Shown here piece after piece: positions 1 through 5,654 of a stretch of DNA of 8,357 bases. The translations under genes and the position numbers were made by a program. The notes beneath the pieces are model-generated. The model ran no database searches. It was not told the origin of the DNA and saw nothing but the letters and a program-made list of their open reading frames with translations. The stretch is from JACPSX01 sp035288405 [NCBI: bacterium]. Lineage in GTDB: Bacteria; JACPSX01. Within the stretch, counting starts at the first letter, position 1. Each line of letters begins with the position of its first letter. Location of the stretch: the NCBI GenBank assembly GCA_035288405.1, contig DATEAK010000161.1, positions 1 to 8,357 on the forward strand, read 5' to 3'.

Positions 1-65
1 CGGGAGTCAAGGAAAAAGAGTAGGAATCGGACCCTGGGACGAAGCCAACAAGGCAACGGACGATC

Positions 66-338
66 TCATTTCTTAAAAAGGTCGCTGTGTGTGCCGGTCC
101 GTTCAAGACGAAGTGAGTCTCTTTCTGCAGTGTAAATCAAGATCCAGTCGGCTTCGATGTGGCAGTCGCGCGATGACTGCCATGGTTCTATGAGTGGATG
201 GTTTCTATAGTTCGCTGGAAGCGGGATGCCCTCGGCCAGAAGCCTGACAACCTCCCGCAGCTTTTGCAGGTCCTTCCCTCTTTTCCGCATGCGCTTGACA
301 TCCCGGGAAAACTGCTTGGTCTGCGAGACCTTCTTCAT
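66..338 (-). CDS. yafQ: YafQ-type mRNA interferase toxin (type II toxin-antitoxin)
   Basis: A 90-residue RelE-superfamily toxin of the YafQ branch, expected to cleave mRNA on the ribosome. The sequence shows the YafQ hallmarks: an N-terminal basic helix region, the NHPL block (His47), CHIEADW (His60, Asp64), the ERTGTH block (Arg80, His84) and a near-terminal Phe88. These match the catalytic His/His/Asp/His set and the terminal Phe known for E. coli YafQ, so it looks intact. I chose the ATG at 338 because it overlaps the antitoxin stop as ATGA, the usual coupling in such pairs. An in-frame TTG at 347 would add three residues, but it has no better ribosome binding site. The length is normal for the family. 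It follows the antitoxin gene directly and is presumably translated by coupling. The identification is by motif comparison from memory; activity is inferred. Confidence 0.9.
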   Translation of the reverse strand: MKKVSQTKQFSRDVKRMRKRGKDLQKLREVVRLLAEGIPLPANYRNHPLIEPWQSSRDCHIEADWILIYTAERDSLRLERTGTHSDLFKK

Positions 339-592
339 TTCTCCCAATTCTTGAACATATCCTCTAAAGAATCGAATTCCTGAAGGTCTTCGCCCCGACG
401 GCTCTTCTCCAGAGTAGACGCCGTAAGCTCGTTTGGAATCGCGACCGGGAAAGGCAGACCTCCCCGAAGGGATACTTGTCTGTAGAAGATACGGATAGCC
501 TCCGCTGGAGTAAGGCCAAGTTTTCGAAGAACCTTTTCTGCCTTTTGCTTCGTTTTCGGTTCTATGCGGGCGTGAACGACCGAAGTTTTCAT
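335..592 (-). CDS. dinJ: DinJ/RelB-type antitoxin
   Basis: An 85-residue antitoxin paired with the downstream YafQ-type toxin. The N-terminal ~45 residues form a ribbon-helix-helix DNA-binding region: a beta strand around VVHARIE, then the helices KQKAEKVLRKLGL and TPAEAIRIFYRQV. The C-terminal part carries the DinJ-like pattern LPF...PN-LT-T...S-G-D...L-DMF, which in DinJ wraps the toxin. Family knowledge predicts that it neutralises YafQ and represses its own promoter. The ATG at 592 begins directly with the family's MKT-type N-terminus. No clear Shine-Dalgarno motif precedes it, so initiation may be weak or close to the transcript start. Its stop codon overlaps the toxin start by one base (ATGA). 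It begins 85 nt after the permease gene ends, on the same strand. Confidence 0.9.
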   Translation of the reverse strand: MKTSVVHARIEPKTKQKAEKVLRKLGLTPAEAIRIFYRQVSLRGGLPFPVAIPNELTASTLEKSRRGEDLQEFDSLEDMFKNWEK

Positions 593-599
593 AGTTTTA

Positions 600-621
600 C
601 TGTGTCACATTCGCAACACAG
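600..621. promoter_or_regulatory. Inverted repeat upstream of the antitoxin, candidate operator
   Basis: A perfect 6-bp inverted repeat, CTGTGT at 600-605 and ACACAG at 616-621, is separated by 10 nt and lies 8 nt upstream of the antitoxin start. Ribbon-helix-helix antitoxins autorepress by binding short palindromes at this position, so this is a plausible DinJ-type operator. It is not a LexA box, because the spacing is wrong. No convincing -10/-35 pair could be assigned nearby. The function is inferred from position only. Confidence 0.4.
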
Positions 622-677
622 ATGCAAGGTTTTTATGAGAGACGATCAGAGGCTCGAAGGGTTGTAGGGGCCAGGGG

Positions 678-2405
678 TTATCCCGAGATCCGGGAATATC
701 TGCGCGCTACGATGACCAACACGACGGAGACCACGCTCACCAGGATTCCCAGGGCACCCAGGGGCCCTGTCAAACCATCCAACCACAGGAAGTAGAGAAG
801 AGGACCGACGGGTTCGGAAGAAGGTGTGTAGAGGAAAAGAGAGAGACTGAACTCCCGCATGAAGATCGTGGCCAGGATGATCCAGCCCGCAATGAGCCCC
901 GGACGCATCAACGGGAAGAGGATGCGCCGCAACGTAGTCCAGAATCCCCCTCCACAGGCCTTGGAAGCATCCTCCAGATCCCGGTGGATCTGGACGATCG
1001 TGCTCGACACGGAGCGCAGCCCGTAGGGAAGAAACCGAGTCACGTAGGCAATCAGCAAAATCCAGATCGTGGCGTAGATCGGCAGCGGGATCTTCACATA
1101 TCCCCAAAGCAGCCCGATGGCCAGAGCCGTGCTTGGAAACGCCCAGGGGAGAAAGGTGAGACCTTCCAAAAGGCCCCGGCCAAAGATCTTGGTCTTCACG
1201 GTGATGTAGGATGTCAGAGCAGCCAAAAACATGGCGACCGTGGCCCCGCATACGGCCAGAAGCAAACTGTTCCCAATAGCCTTGTACACCCGCTGGTTGT
1301 GGAAAATGTACGCATAATGCTTGAGTGTGGCCAGCTTGATCGTCTCCAGGGTCGGCACATGGTAATAGGGAAGGATCGAGATCAGGAACAGCATGGCGAC
1401 AGGTAGAACGACCATCATGATGAGAATCGCCAGCGCTCCTCCTGAAGCTACAAATTTCCACGGTCCCAAGTCAATCGTGTGGGGGCGGAAGCCCTTGCCG
1501 GTCACAGTGGCAAAGGCCTCCACGCGGGAGGTGAAACGGCGGTAGAGGGCCACAAAGACCAGCGCCACTGCCAGCAGGCTCACTCCGTAAGTCGCCGCCA
1601 AATTGTAGTCGGGCGGGTACGCCGCCAGGGCCTCGCGATAGATTTTGGTCGTGAACACCTCGATGCGAGCCGGCAGGGCGATAATCGCCGGCGTGTCGAA
1701 GCTCTCCAGAGCCCGCACGAAATTGAGTGTTCCCCCAGCCAGAATGGCGGGGCGCATGAGCGGAAAGGTCACCCGCCGCATGATCTGGAACTGGCTGGAT
1801 CCCAGCATCCGAGCCGACTCCTCCAGGGACGGGTCCATGCCCATCAAGGCAGCGCTGATGATCAGGAACGCCAGAGGTGCCAGAATCAAGCCTTCGACAA
1901 ACATGAGCCCTGGCAGGGAGTAGATGTTCAGGGGACTCTCGGTCAGATGAAAAATCGATTTCAGGATGGCGTTGATCATCCCCACGGAGGGACTCAGAAG
2001 AAGTGTCCAGGAAATCGCAATCAAAATCGGGGGAAAGATGTTGGGGACAATCGCCGTCAGCTCAAAAATTCTCCGAAAGGGAGCATTCGTCCTCACCGTG
2101 ACCCAGGCCAGGAACAGTGCCAGAAGCAATGAAAAGACCGAGGCGCCCAGGGCAAAAACGAAGGAGTCGAAAAGAAGAGTGAACGTTGCCGGATCCGTAT
2201 AAGCCCTGACATAATTGGCCAGGGACAATTTCCCCGTCTCTCCCAGATGGGCCGTGGTGAAACTGCCGTAAAAAAGCATGGCCGTGGGATAGAGGCTCAG
2301 AAAAGCCAGAACCACGGCGACTCCGGCCACGGTCAGCGCGAACGGATCTCGCCAGCAGGAAACGATTGAAGCCGCCCGGGGGAGTTCAGCGGAATCGGTT
2401 TTCAT
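678..2405 (-). CDS. ABC importer permease, fused two-domain Fbp/Afu-type
   Basis: A 575-residue inner-membrane permease made of two tandem binding-protein-dependent transport domains, the arrangement typical of ferric-iron FbpB/SfuB/AfuB and of related thiamine-type importers. Hydrophobic segments are visible around residues 22-46, 80-105, 115-137, 163-188, 268-288, 318-345, 375-402, 411-437, 440-458, 503-527 and 545-567. Two EAA loops, which contact the ATPase, are clear: residues ~195-221 (ESARMLGSS...FPLMRP) and ~477-503 (LEDASKACGGG...FPLMRP). The ATG at 2405 is preceded by AAGGA with 5-nt spacing. It lies downstream of the ATPase and binding-protein genes and completes the importer. It is separated from the binding-protein gene by 74 nt containing a stem-loop. 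The architecture is clear; iron as substrate is not established. Confidence 0.9.
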   Translation of the reverse strand: MKTDSAELPRAASIVSCWRDPFALTVAGVAVVLAFLSLYPTAMLFYGSFTTAHLGETGKLSLANYVRAYTDPATFTLLFDSFVFALGASVFSLLLALFLAWVTVRTNAPFRRIFELTAIVPNIFPPILIAISWTLLLSPSVGMINAILKSIFHLTESPLNIYSLPGLMFVEGLILAPLAFLIISAALMGMDPSLEESARMLGSSQFQIMRRVTFPLMRPAILAGGTLNFVRALESFDTPAIIALPARIEVFTTKIYREALAAYPPDYNLAATYGVSLLAVALVFVALYRRFTSRVEAFATVTGKGFRPHTIDLGPWKFVASGGALAILIMMVVLPVAMLFLISILPYYHVPTLETIKLATLKHYAYIFHNQRVYKAIGNSLLLAVCGATVAMFLAALTSYITVKTKIFGRGLLEGLTFLPWAFPSTALAIGLLWGYVKIPLPIYATIWILLIAYVTRFLPYGLRSVSSTIVQIHRDLEDASKACGGGFWTTLRRILFPLMRPGLIAGWIILATIFMREFSLSLFLYTPSSEPVGPLLYFLWLDGLTGPLGALGILVSVVSVVLVIVARRYSRISG

Positions 2406-2438
2406 CCGGATCCTTTTCCGGTACTGCAGGATGAAGAA

Positions 2439-2465
2439 GGCCCCTCTGCATGGGACAGAGGGGCC
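2439..2465 (-). terminator. Stem-loop between binding protein and permease genes (attenuator or mRNA-stabilising hairpin)
   Basis: A perfect 10-bp GC-rich stem (GGCCCCTCTG at 2439-2448, CAGAGGGGCC at 2456-2465) with a 7-nt loop lies 14 nt after the binding-protein stop codon. On the transcribed minus strand it is followed by TTCTTCAT, which is only moderately U-rich. It could be a partial intrinsic terminator, or a 3' stabiliser that keeps binding-protein mRNA more abundant than permease mRNA, as is known in many binding-protein operons. A strong full terminator is less likely because the permease follows at once with its own ribosome binding site. Confidence 0.6.
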
Positions 2466-2479
2466 CGAAGTTTACGCCG

Positions 2480-3520
2480 CTACTTGGAGACAAATAGCTT
2501 CTGGAACTCAGCCGACCATTTTTTGTAATCGGCATCGGAGAGCTCTTCCATGGCAACGGGCTTGATTTTTTCGGCGTCCTTGATGGGAGGGTAAAGTCCC
2601 TTGGTGGTCACAAATTCTCCCTGCTTGGCCAGGTTCTCCATCCCCTCCTTGGAGATAAAAAAGTCCTCAAAGAGCTTGGCCGCGTTCATGTGAGGGGCCA
2701 TGGCGCCGATGCCCACATTGTGCCCGTCGGCGAGCATCTTGGGAAGCCGCACGTAGTCCAGAGGAGCCCCTTCCTTCCCGAAAATATAAACGTACTTCAC
2801 ATAGGTGACCCCGGCCAGGGCTTCCCCGGAGAGGACCTTCTGAGCGGCAGGGATAAAAGACTCGACCAGAATCGGCTTGGTGTCGGCAAGTTTCTTCGCA
2901 AACGTGAGCCAATCCTTGCCGTAAAACTCCTCCAGATTTCTCACCCAAACCCCGGTGGTGAAGTGCCGGGAGGGGTCGGGAATCACCCATTTCCCCCGCC
3001 ATTTGGGGTTTAGAAGATCATCGAGAGATTTCGGAGCTTCCCCGGGCTTCACGAGTTTCGTATTGTAGAGGATTCCCACCACACCCATCCGGTAGATGGG
3101 AGAAAGCAATCCATCGGGATCCCTTACGTCCTCGGGAAAATTGGCGCTCTCGGGGGAAACGTACTTTCCAAAGACGTTTTCCTTCTTCAGGAAGAGCATG
3201 GGGCCTCGATTGGTCACCACGACATCGTAGAGAGGGCGTCCGGAGCGGGCTTCCGTGAGCACACGATCGAGGACTTTGTTGGACGCGGCCCGCCAGTACT
3301 CGACGTTGATACCGTACTTTTTCGTGAATATCTTCGCGATGGCATCCATGCTTTCCGACTCCAAGGAGCCGTAGATGACCACCTTCCCTTCTTTCTTGGC
3401 GGCATCCACCAGAGACTGCGCCCCGACCTGCGGGCTCCAGGCCAGAACGACGGCAGCCAACAAGATCCCCAGCAGAAACAACGAGCCCCATGCACCTCTT
3501 GCCGTCCGTGATTTGTGCAT
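2480..3520 (-). CDS. Periplasmic solute-binding protein of an Fbp/Afu-type ABC importer
   Basis: A 346-residue extracellular solute-binding protein. Residues 1-34 form a Sec signal peptide: basic MHKSRTAR, a hydrophobic stretch at ~13-28, and a likely cleavage after VGA before QS. There is no lipobox cysteine, so it should be soluble in the periplasm. The mature part starts with the family pattern of DAAKKEGKVVIYGSLE, then DVVVTN and the central PKWRGKWVIPDPS block, as in the ferric-binding-protein (FbpA/AfuA/IdiA) group. The conserved adjacent Tyr-Tyr pair used by FbpA for Fe3+ is not visible; the equivalent region (~239-256) reads TYVKYVYIFG, with separated tyrosines. The ligand may therefore be iron bound differently, or another small anion or organic molecule. 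The ATG at 3520 has a perfect AGGAGG 8 nt upstream. It is flanked by the ATPase and permease genes of the same importer. Confidence 0.88.
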   Translation of the reverse strand: MHKSRTARGAWGSLFLLGILLAAVVLAWSPQVGAQSLVDAAKKEGKVVIYGSLESESMDAIAKIFTKKYGINVEYWRAASNKVLDRVLTEARSGRPLYDVVVTNRGPMLFLKKENVFGKYVSPESANFPEDVRDPDGLLSPIYRMGVVGILYNTKLVKPGEAPKSLDDLLNPKWRGKWVIPDPSRHFTTGVWVRNLEEFYGKDWLTFAKKLADTKPILVESFIPAAQKVLSGEALAGVTYVKYVYIFGKEGAPLDYVRLPKMLADGHNVGIGAMAPHMNAAKLFEDFFISKEGMENLAKQGEFVTTKGLYPPIKDAEKIKPVAMEELSDADYKKWSAEFQKLFVSK

Positions 3521-3528
3521 CTCCCTAG

Positions 3529-3534
3529 CCTCCT
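3529..3534 (-). promoter_or_regulatory. Strong Shine-Dalgarno site of the binding-protein gene
   Basis: AGGAGG on the minus strand, 8 nt before the ATG at 3520, is a full match to the anti-Shine-Dalgarno core. It is the strongest such site in the window. It fits the need for excess binding protein over permease and fixes the start codon. Confidence 0.8.
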
Positions 3535-3583
3535 TTTTGGTTACAAAAGTGCCGTCCGGAGTCGCCGGGCAGATCCCCGCTTC

Positions 3584-4717
3584 TCATTGGGAGAGGATCG
3601 CAGAGCACCGATGAGGGTTTGTTTCCAGGTAAACTTTTTGCCCGGGCTTTAATTCCAGAGCCGGATGCACGCGAATTCGCAAACTCTCATCCTGAATTTT
3701 GACGTTACAGTCCTGGCACTCACCCAGAAAGGTTACCTGATCCACGGCGGCTTGCCAGGCATTTTCCACGACATCGGGGGAGCTTAAAGAGACCGAGATG
3801 TTTTCGGGCCGAATGAGGACTTCGACTTCATCCCCGGCGCGAATTTCTCCCAGGAAGCGACAGCGCACCTTGCCGAAGGAGACGTCCACGCGTCCTGTCC
3901 CATCCGGAAGAGAGTTGCCGGCCGCCCGCCCGTGCAGGATGTTGGTGAGGCCCACGAAGTCGGCCACGAAGCGGTTCTCGGGTTCCCCATAAATATCTCG
4001 GGGGGAGCCCATGGAGAGGATCTTCCCGCCTTCCATGACGGCGATCGTGTCCGAGATGGCCAGAGCCTCCGTTTGATCATGGGTCACATAGACCGTGGTG
4101 ATCTCCAGCCTGCGTTGCAGTTCCCGGATCTCGTGGCGCATGCGCTCTCTCAATTTGGCATCCAGATTACTCAAAGGCTCGTCAAACAGGAGCAGATTGG
4201 GTCGGCCGACCACGGCCCTGGCCAGAGCAACTCGCTGTTGCTGGCCGCCGCTCAACTTCGGGGCGGGCCGGTCCTCGAGCCCTCCCAGTCCTACCAGTTC
4301 AAGCGCCTCCATAACCCGCTCGCGCACCTCGCGGCGGGGCACGTGCTTCACCTCCAGGGCATAGGCCACGTTTTCATAGACCGTCATGTGGGGCCAGATC
4401 GCATAGGACTGGAAGACCATGCCGATCCCCCTCTTATGAGGGGGAACGAAGACCTTTTCCGCCGTGTTCACCTGCACCTGACCGTTGACCGAGATGGCCC
4501 CCCCCTCCGGCTTTTCCAGACCCGCAATGCAGCGCAGTGTGGTGCTCTTGCCGCACCCGCTGGGGCCCAGCAGGGTAAAGAGCCGGCCTTTGGGAACTTG
4601 AAATGAGATCCCGTTCACAGCCGCCAGATCATGCCCTTCACCGGAGAATTTCTTGACTAGGGATTCAACTTGCAGGTAGGGCTGGAGGATCGCAGGCTCA
4701 CTCGCGAGCGTATTCAC
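3584..4717 (-). CDS. ABC importer ATPase (Fbp/Afu-type, with TOBE domain)
   Basis: A 377-residue cytoplasmic ATPase that powers the importer. The nucleotide-binding domain is complete: Walker A GPSGCGKST at 51-59, Q-loop Gln103 in VFQSYAIWPH, signature LSGGQQQR at 155-162, Walker B LLLFDE at 175-180, D-loop SNLD at 183-186 and H-loop His213 in VTHDQTEA. The C-terminal ~120 residues form a TOBE-type regulatory domain (LIRPENISVS around 301-310). The set is typical of the FbpC/PotA/UgpC group. The TOBE region contains a CxxC (Cys334, Cys337), which I do not recognise as a family feature. The start is GTG at 4717, supported by GAGGA 5 nt upstream. It begins 12 nt after the second DUF507 gene, so the two are probably co-transcribed, and 63 nt separate it from the binding-protein gene. 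Confidence 0.93.
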   Translation of the reverse strand: MNTLASEPAILQPYLQVESLVKKFSGEGHDLAAVNGISFQVPKGRLFTLLGPSGCGKSTTLRCIAGLEKPEGGAISVNGQVQVNTAEKVFVPPHKRGIGMVFQSYAIWPHMTVYENVAYALEVKHVPRREVRERVMEALELVGLGGLEDRPAPKLSGGQQQRVALARAVVGRPNLLLFDEPLSNLDAKLRERMRHEIRELQRRLEITTVYVTHDQTEALAISDTIAVMEGGKILSMGSPRDIYGEPENRFVADFVGLTNILHGRAAGNSLPDGTGRVDVSFGKVRCRFLGEIRAGDEVEVLIRPENISVSLSSPDVVENAWQAAVDQVTFLGECQDCNVKIQDESLRIRVHPALELKPGQKVYLETNPHRCSAILSQ

Positions 4718-4722
4718 ATTTT

Positions 4723-4727
4723 TCCTC
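4723..4727 (-). promoter_or_regulatory. Shine-Dalgarno site that supports the GTG start of the ATPase gene
   Basis: GAGGA on the minus strand ends 5 nt before the GTG at 4717. The nearest ATG (4719) is out of frame and followed at once by a stop, and no in-frame ATG lies between here and the conserved part of the protein. The site sits within the 12-nt gap after the second DUF507 gene. Confidence 0.65.
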
Positions 4728-4729
4728 GT

Positions 4730-5008
4730 TCAAAAGCCCCTTCGCTTTTTCATCTCGGCTTCGTAAAGCTTCTGATACAAGATATCCCACTCGCGGCTCC
4801 CCTCCACCGGCTTTTTCGAGTAGGAATTGAGGCTGCGGCGCACTTCGGTATCGATCACATCGTCGATCTTCAATTCGTCCGTGAGTACCTTGACGATCCT
4901 CAGGCGCACCTCATTTGCCGCCCGGGTCAGGGAGATCCGCTGATGGCCCTGGATCGACTCGATGAGCAATTTGGACAGATGATTGATCTTTTCACGGCTC
5001 AGGCGCAT
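4730..5008 (-). CDS. DUF507 family protein, second of a tandem pair
   Basis: A 92-residue, highly charged, probably all-helical protein of the DUF507 family (Pfam PF04368), whose function is unknown. Visible features are the family N-terminus MRLSREKI, a central VLTDELKIDDVIDTEVRR segment and a basic C-terminus KKRRGF. It aligns along its length with the preceding gene: same start MRL-RE-I, and matching VIT/VLT-E/DEL...VEDKLDEEV and IDDVIDTEV segments. The two are therefore diverged paralogues that may form a heteromer. There is no signal peptide, membrane segment or recognised catalytic motif. The ATG at 5008 has GGGGA 4 nt upstream and lies 8 nt after the previous gene. The importer ATPase follows 12 nt later. 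The family assignment is by pattern; a link to transport is only contextual. Confidence 0.82.
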   Translation of the reverse strand: MRLSREKINHLSKLLIESIQGHQRISLTRAANEVRLRIVKVLTDELKIDDVIDTEVRRSLNSYSKKPVEGSREWDILYQKLYEAEMKKRRGF

Positions 5009-5016
5009 TGTGTCCC

Positions 5017-5298
5017 CTACAGAATGAGACCTCGCTCGCGTACGAGCTTCCGCTTGATCAGATTGAACATCTGTGCGTAGTTGATGTTTTTCTGATCGAT
5101 TTCCCTTTCGTGGGCTCGCAGGATCTCTTTCACCTCTTCGTCCAGCTTGTCTTCGACGAGCAGGTCCTCGGTGATCACACGCGAAATCAGAGCCGAGAAC
5201 TCCGCTTCGTTCATCTCAATCTCGATGAGCCCGCTCTCCGTGAGATCCTTGGCGAGGACACCCGCCAGGTAACCGATCATCTCCCGCCGTAAGCGCAT
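5017..5298 (-). CDS. DUF507 family protein, first of a tandem pair
   Basis: A 93-residue charged helical protein of the DUF507 family, function unknown. It begins MRLRREMI and contains ISRVITEDLLVEDKLDEEV followed by a basic segment and the end RERGLIL, matching the downstream paralogue. Tandem DUF507 genes are, as I recall, common in Desulfobacterota-like and related genomes. This gene is the first after a near-consensus promoter (5368-5340), giving a leader of roughly 35 nt. The ATG at 5298 has a GAGGA at a long spacing of 11 nt, so its initiation may be weaker than that of its neighbours. No alternative start fits better, because the MRL start is shared with the paralogue. It is cytoplasmic by lack of any targeting signal. 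Confidence 0.83.
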   Translation of the reverse strand: MRLRREMIGYLAGVLAKDLTESGLIEIEMNEAEFSALISRVITEDLLVEDKLDEEVKEILRAHEREIDQKNINYAQMFNLIKRKLVRERGLIL

Positions 5299-5339
5299 AT
5301 TTCTTTGTATCCTCAGGACTTCAGTCGAAATGACGCGCT

Positions 5340-5368
5340 ATTATAACCGAACCTTGGAAAGATCGCAA
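5340..5368 (-). promoter_or_regulatory. Near-consensus sigma-70 promoter for the DUF507-importer unit
   Basis: On the minus strand TTGCGA (5368-5363) and a perfect TATAAT (5345-5340) are separated by exactly 17 nt. The expected transcript start is near 5333, about 35 nt before the first DUF507 start codon. The position between the hyu block and the DUF507 pair marks the start of a separate transcription unit. No operator could be recognised around it. Confidence 0.75.
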
Positions 5369-5390
5369 CTTTGAGGAGAGCATTCAGCAG

Positions 5391-5612
5391 TCAGGTCCGC
5401 TTGACGGCTTGCGCCGGGGCCCCATCGGGCCAGCGCTCGAAGTGGCGCAGAATGGAGGCCGGAGGGCGCCGCCGGTTCCAGTTCTTTTCAAACTCGGAGA
5501 AGCTCATCCCCCGTTTGAGACGTTGGGCCTTTTCCTGGTCACGCCGGGATTCGGTGGCTGCAAAGTCCACCTGTCCTGTGCAGCGATCGAGGACAACGTA
5601 ATAGACGTCCAA
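5391..5612 (-). CDS. Short ORF resembling the C-terminal tail of a HyuB subunit (possible remnant)
   Basis: The open frame encodes 73 residues from a TTG at 5612. However, it stays open upstream for 14 more codons, back to the hyuA stop at 5657-5655, and it is in the same frame as hyuA. Those upstream codons read VFEGFQGLISARTV. Together with DVYYVVLDRCTGQVDFAATESRR they resemble the end of HyuB/AcxB-type proteins (roughly V-x-x-G-LIS...YGVVLD...VDEAAT-x-x-R, then a basic tail). The likeness starts upstream of the only usable start codon, and no Shine-Dalgarno site precedes that TTG. This suggests a fragment left by deletion of the HyuB body, or a split or read-through product, rather than an ordinary small gene. 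The remainder (MSFSEFEKNW, RRRPPASI, ERWPDG) still looks protein-like. The homology call is from memory of the family consensus. Confidence 0.5.
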   Translation of the reverse strand: MDVYYVVLDRCTGQVDFAATESRRDQEKAQRLKRGMSFSEFEKNWNRRRPPASILRHFERWPDGAPAQAVKRT

Positions 5613-5654
5613 GACGGTACGGGCAGAAATGAGTCCCTGAAAACCCTCAAAAAC

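Noticed and set aside
600-621. LexA (SOS) box upstream of the antitoxin
   Set aside because: The CTG and CAG half-sites are 16 nt apart instead of the 10 nt of the usual gamma-proteobacterial box, so I call it only a candidate antitoxin operator.
646-1461. 271-codon minus-strand frame inside the permease gene
   Set aside because: It overlaps the permease in another frame. The translation is His/Arg/Gly-rich without hydrophobic segments or motifs, whereas the permease frame has a full membrane pattern and EAA loops.
1479-2132. 217-codon plus-strand frame opposite the permease
   Set aside because: Gln/His/Arg-rich translation with no domain; it is a shadow of the permease gene.
3018-3491. 157-codon minus-strand frame inside the binding-protein gene
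   Set aside because: Out of frame with the binding protein, and Arg/Gly-rich. The binding-protein frame has a signal peptide and family motifs.
3932-4606. 224-codon plus-strand frame opposite the ATPase
   Set aside because: The ATPase frame contains all ABC motifs. This one has none, and it begins with no ribosome binding site.
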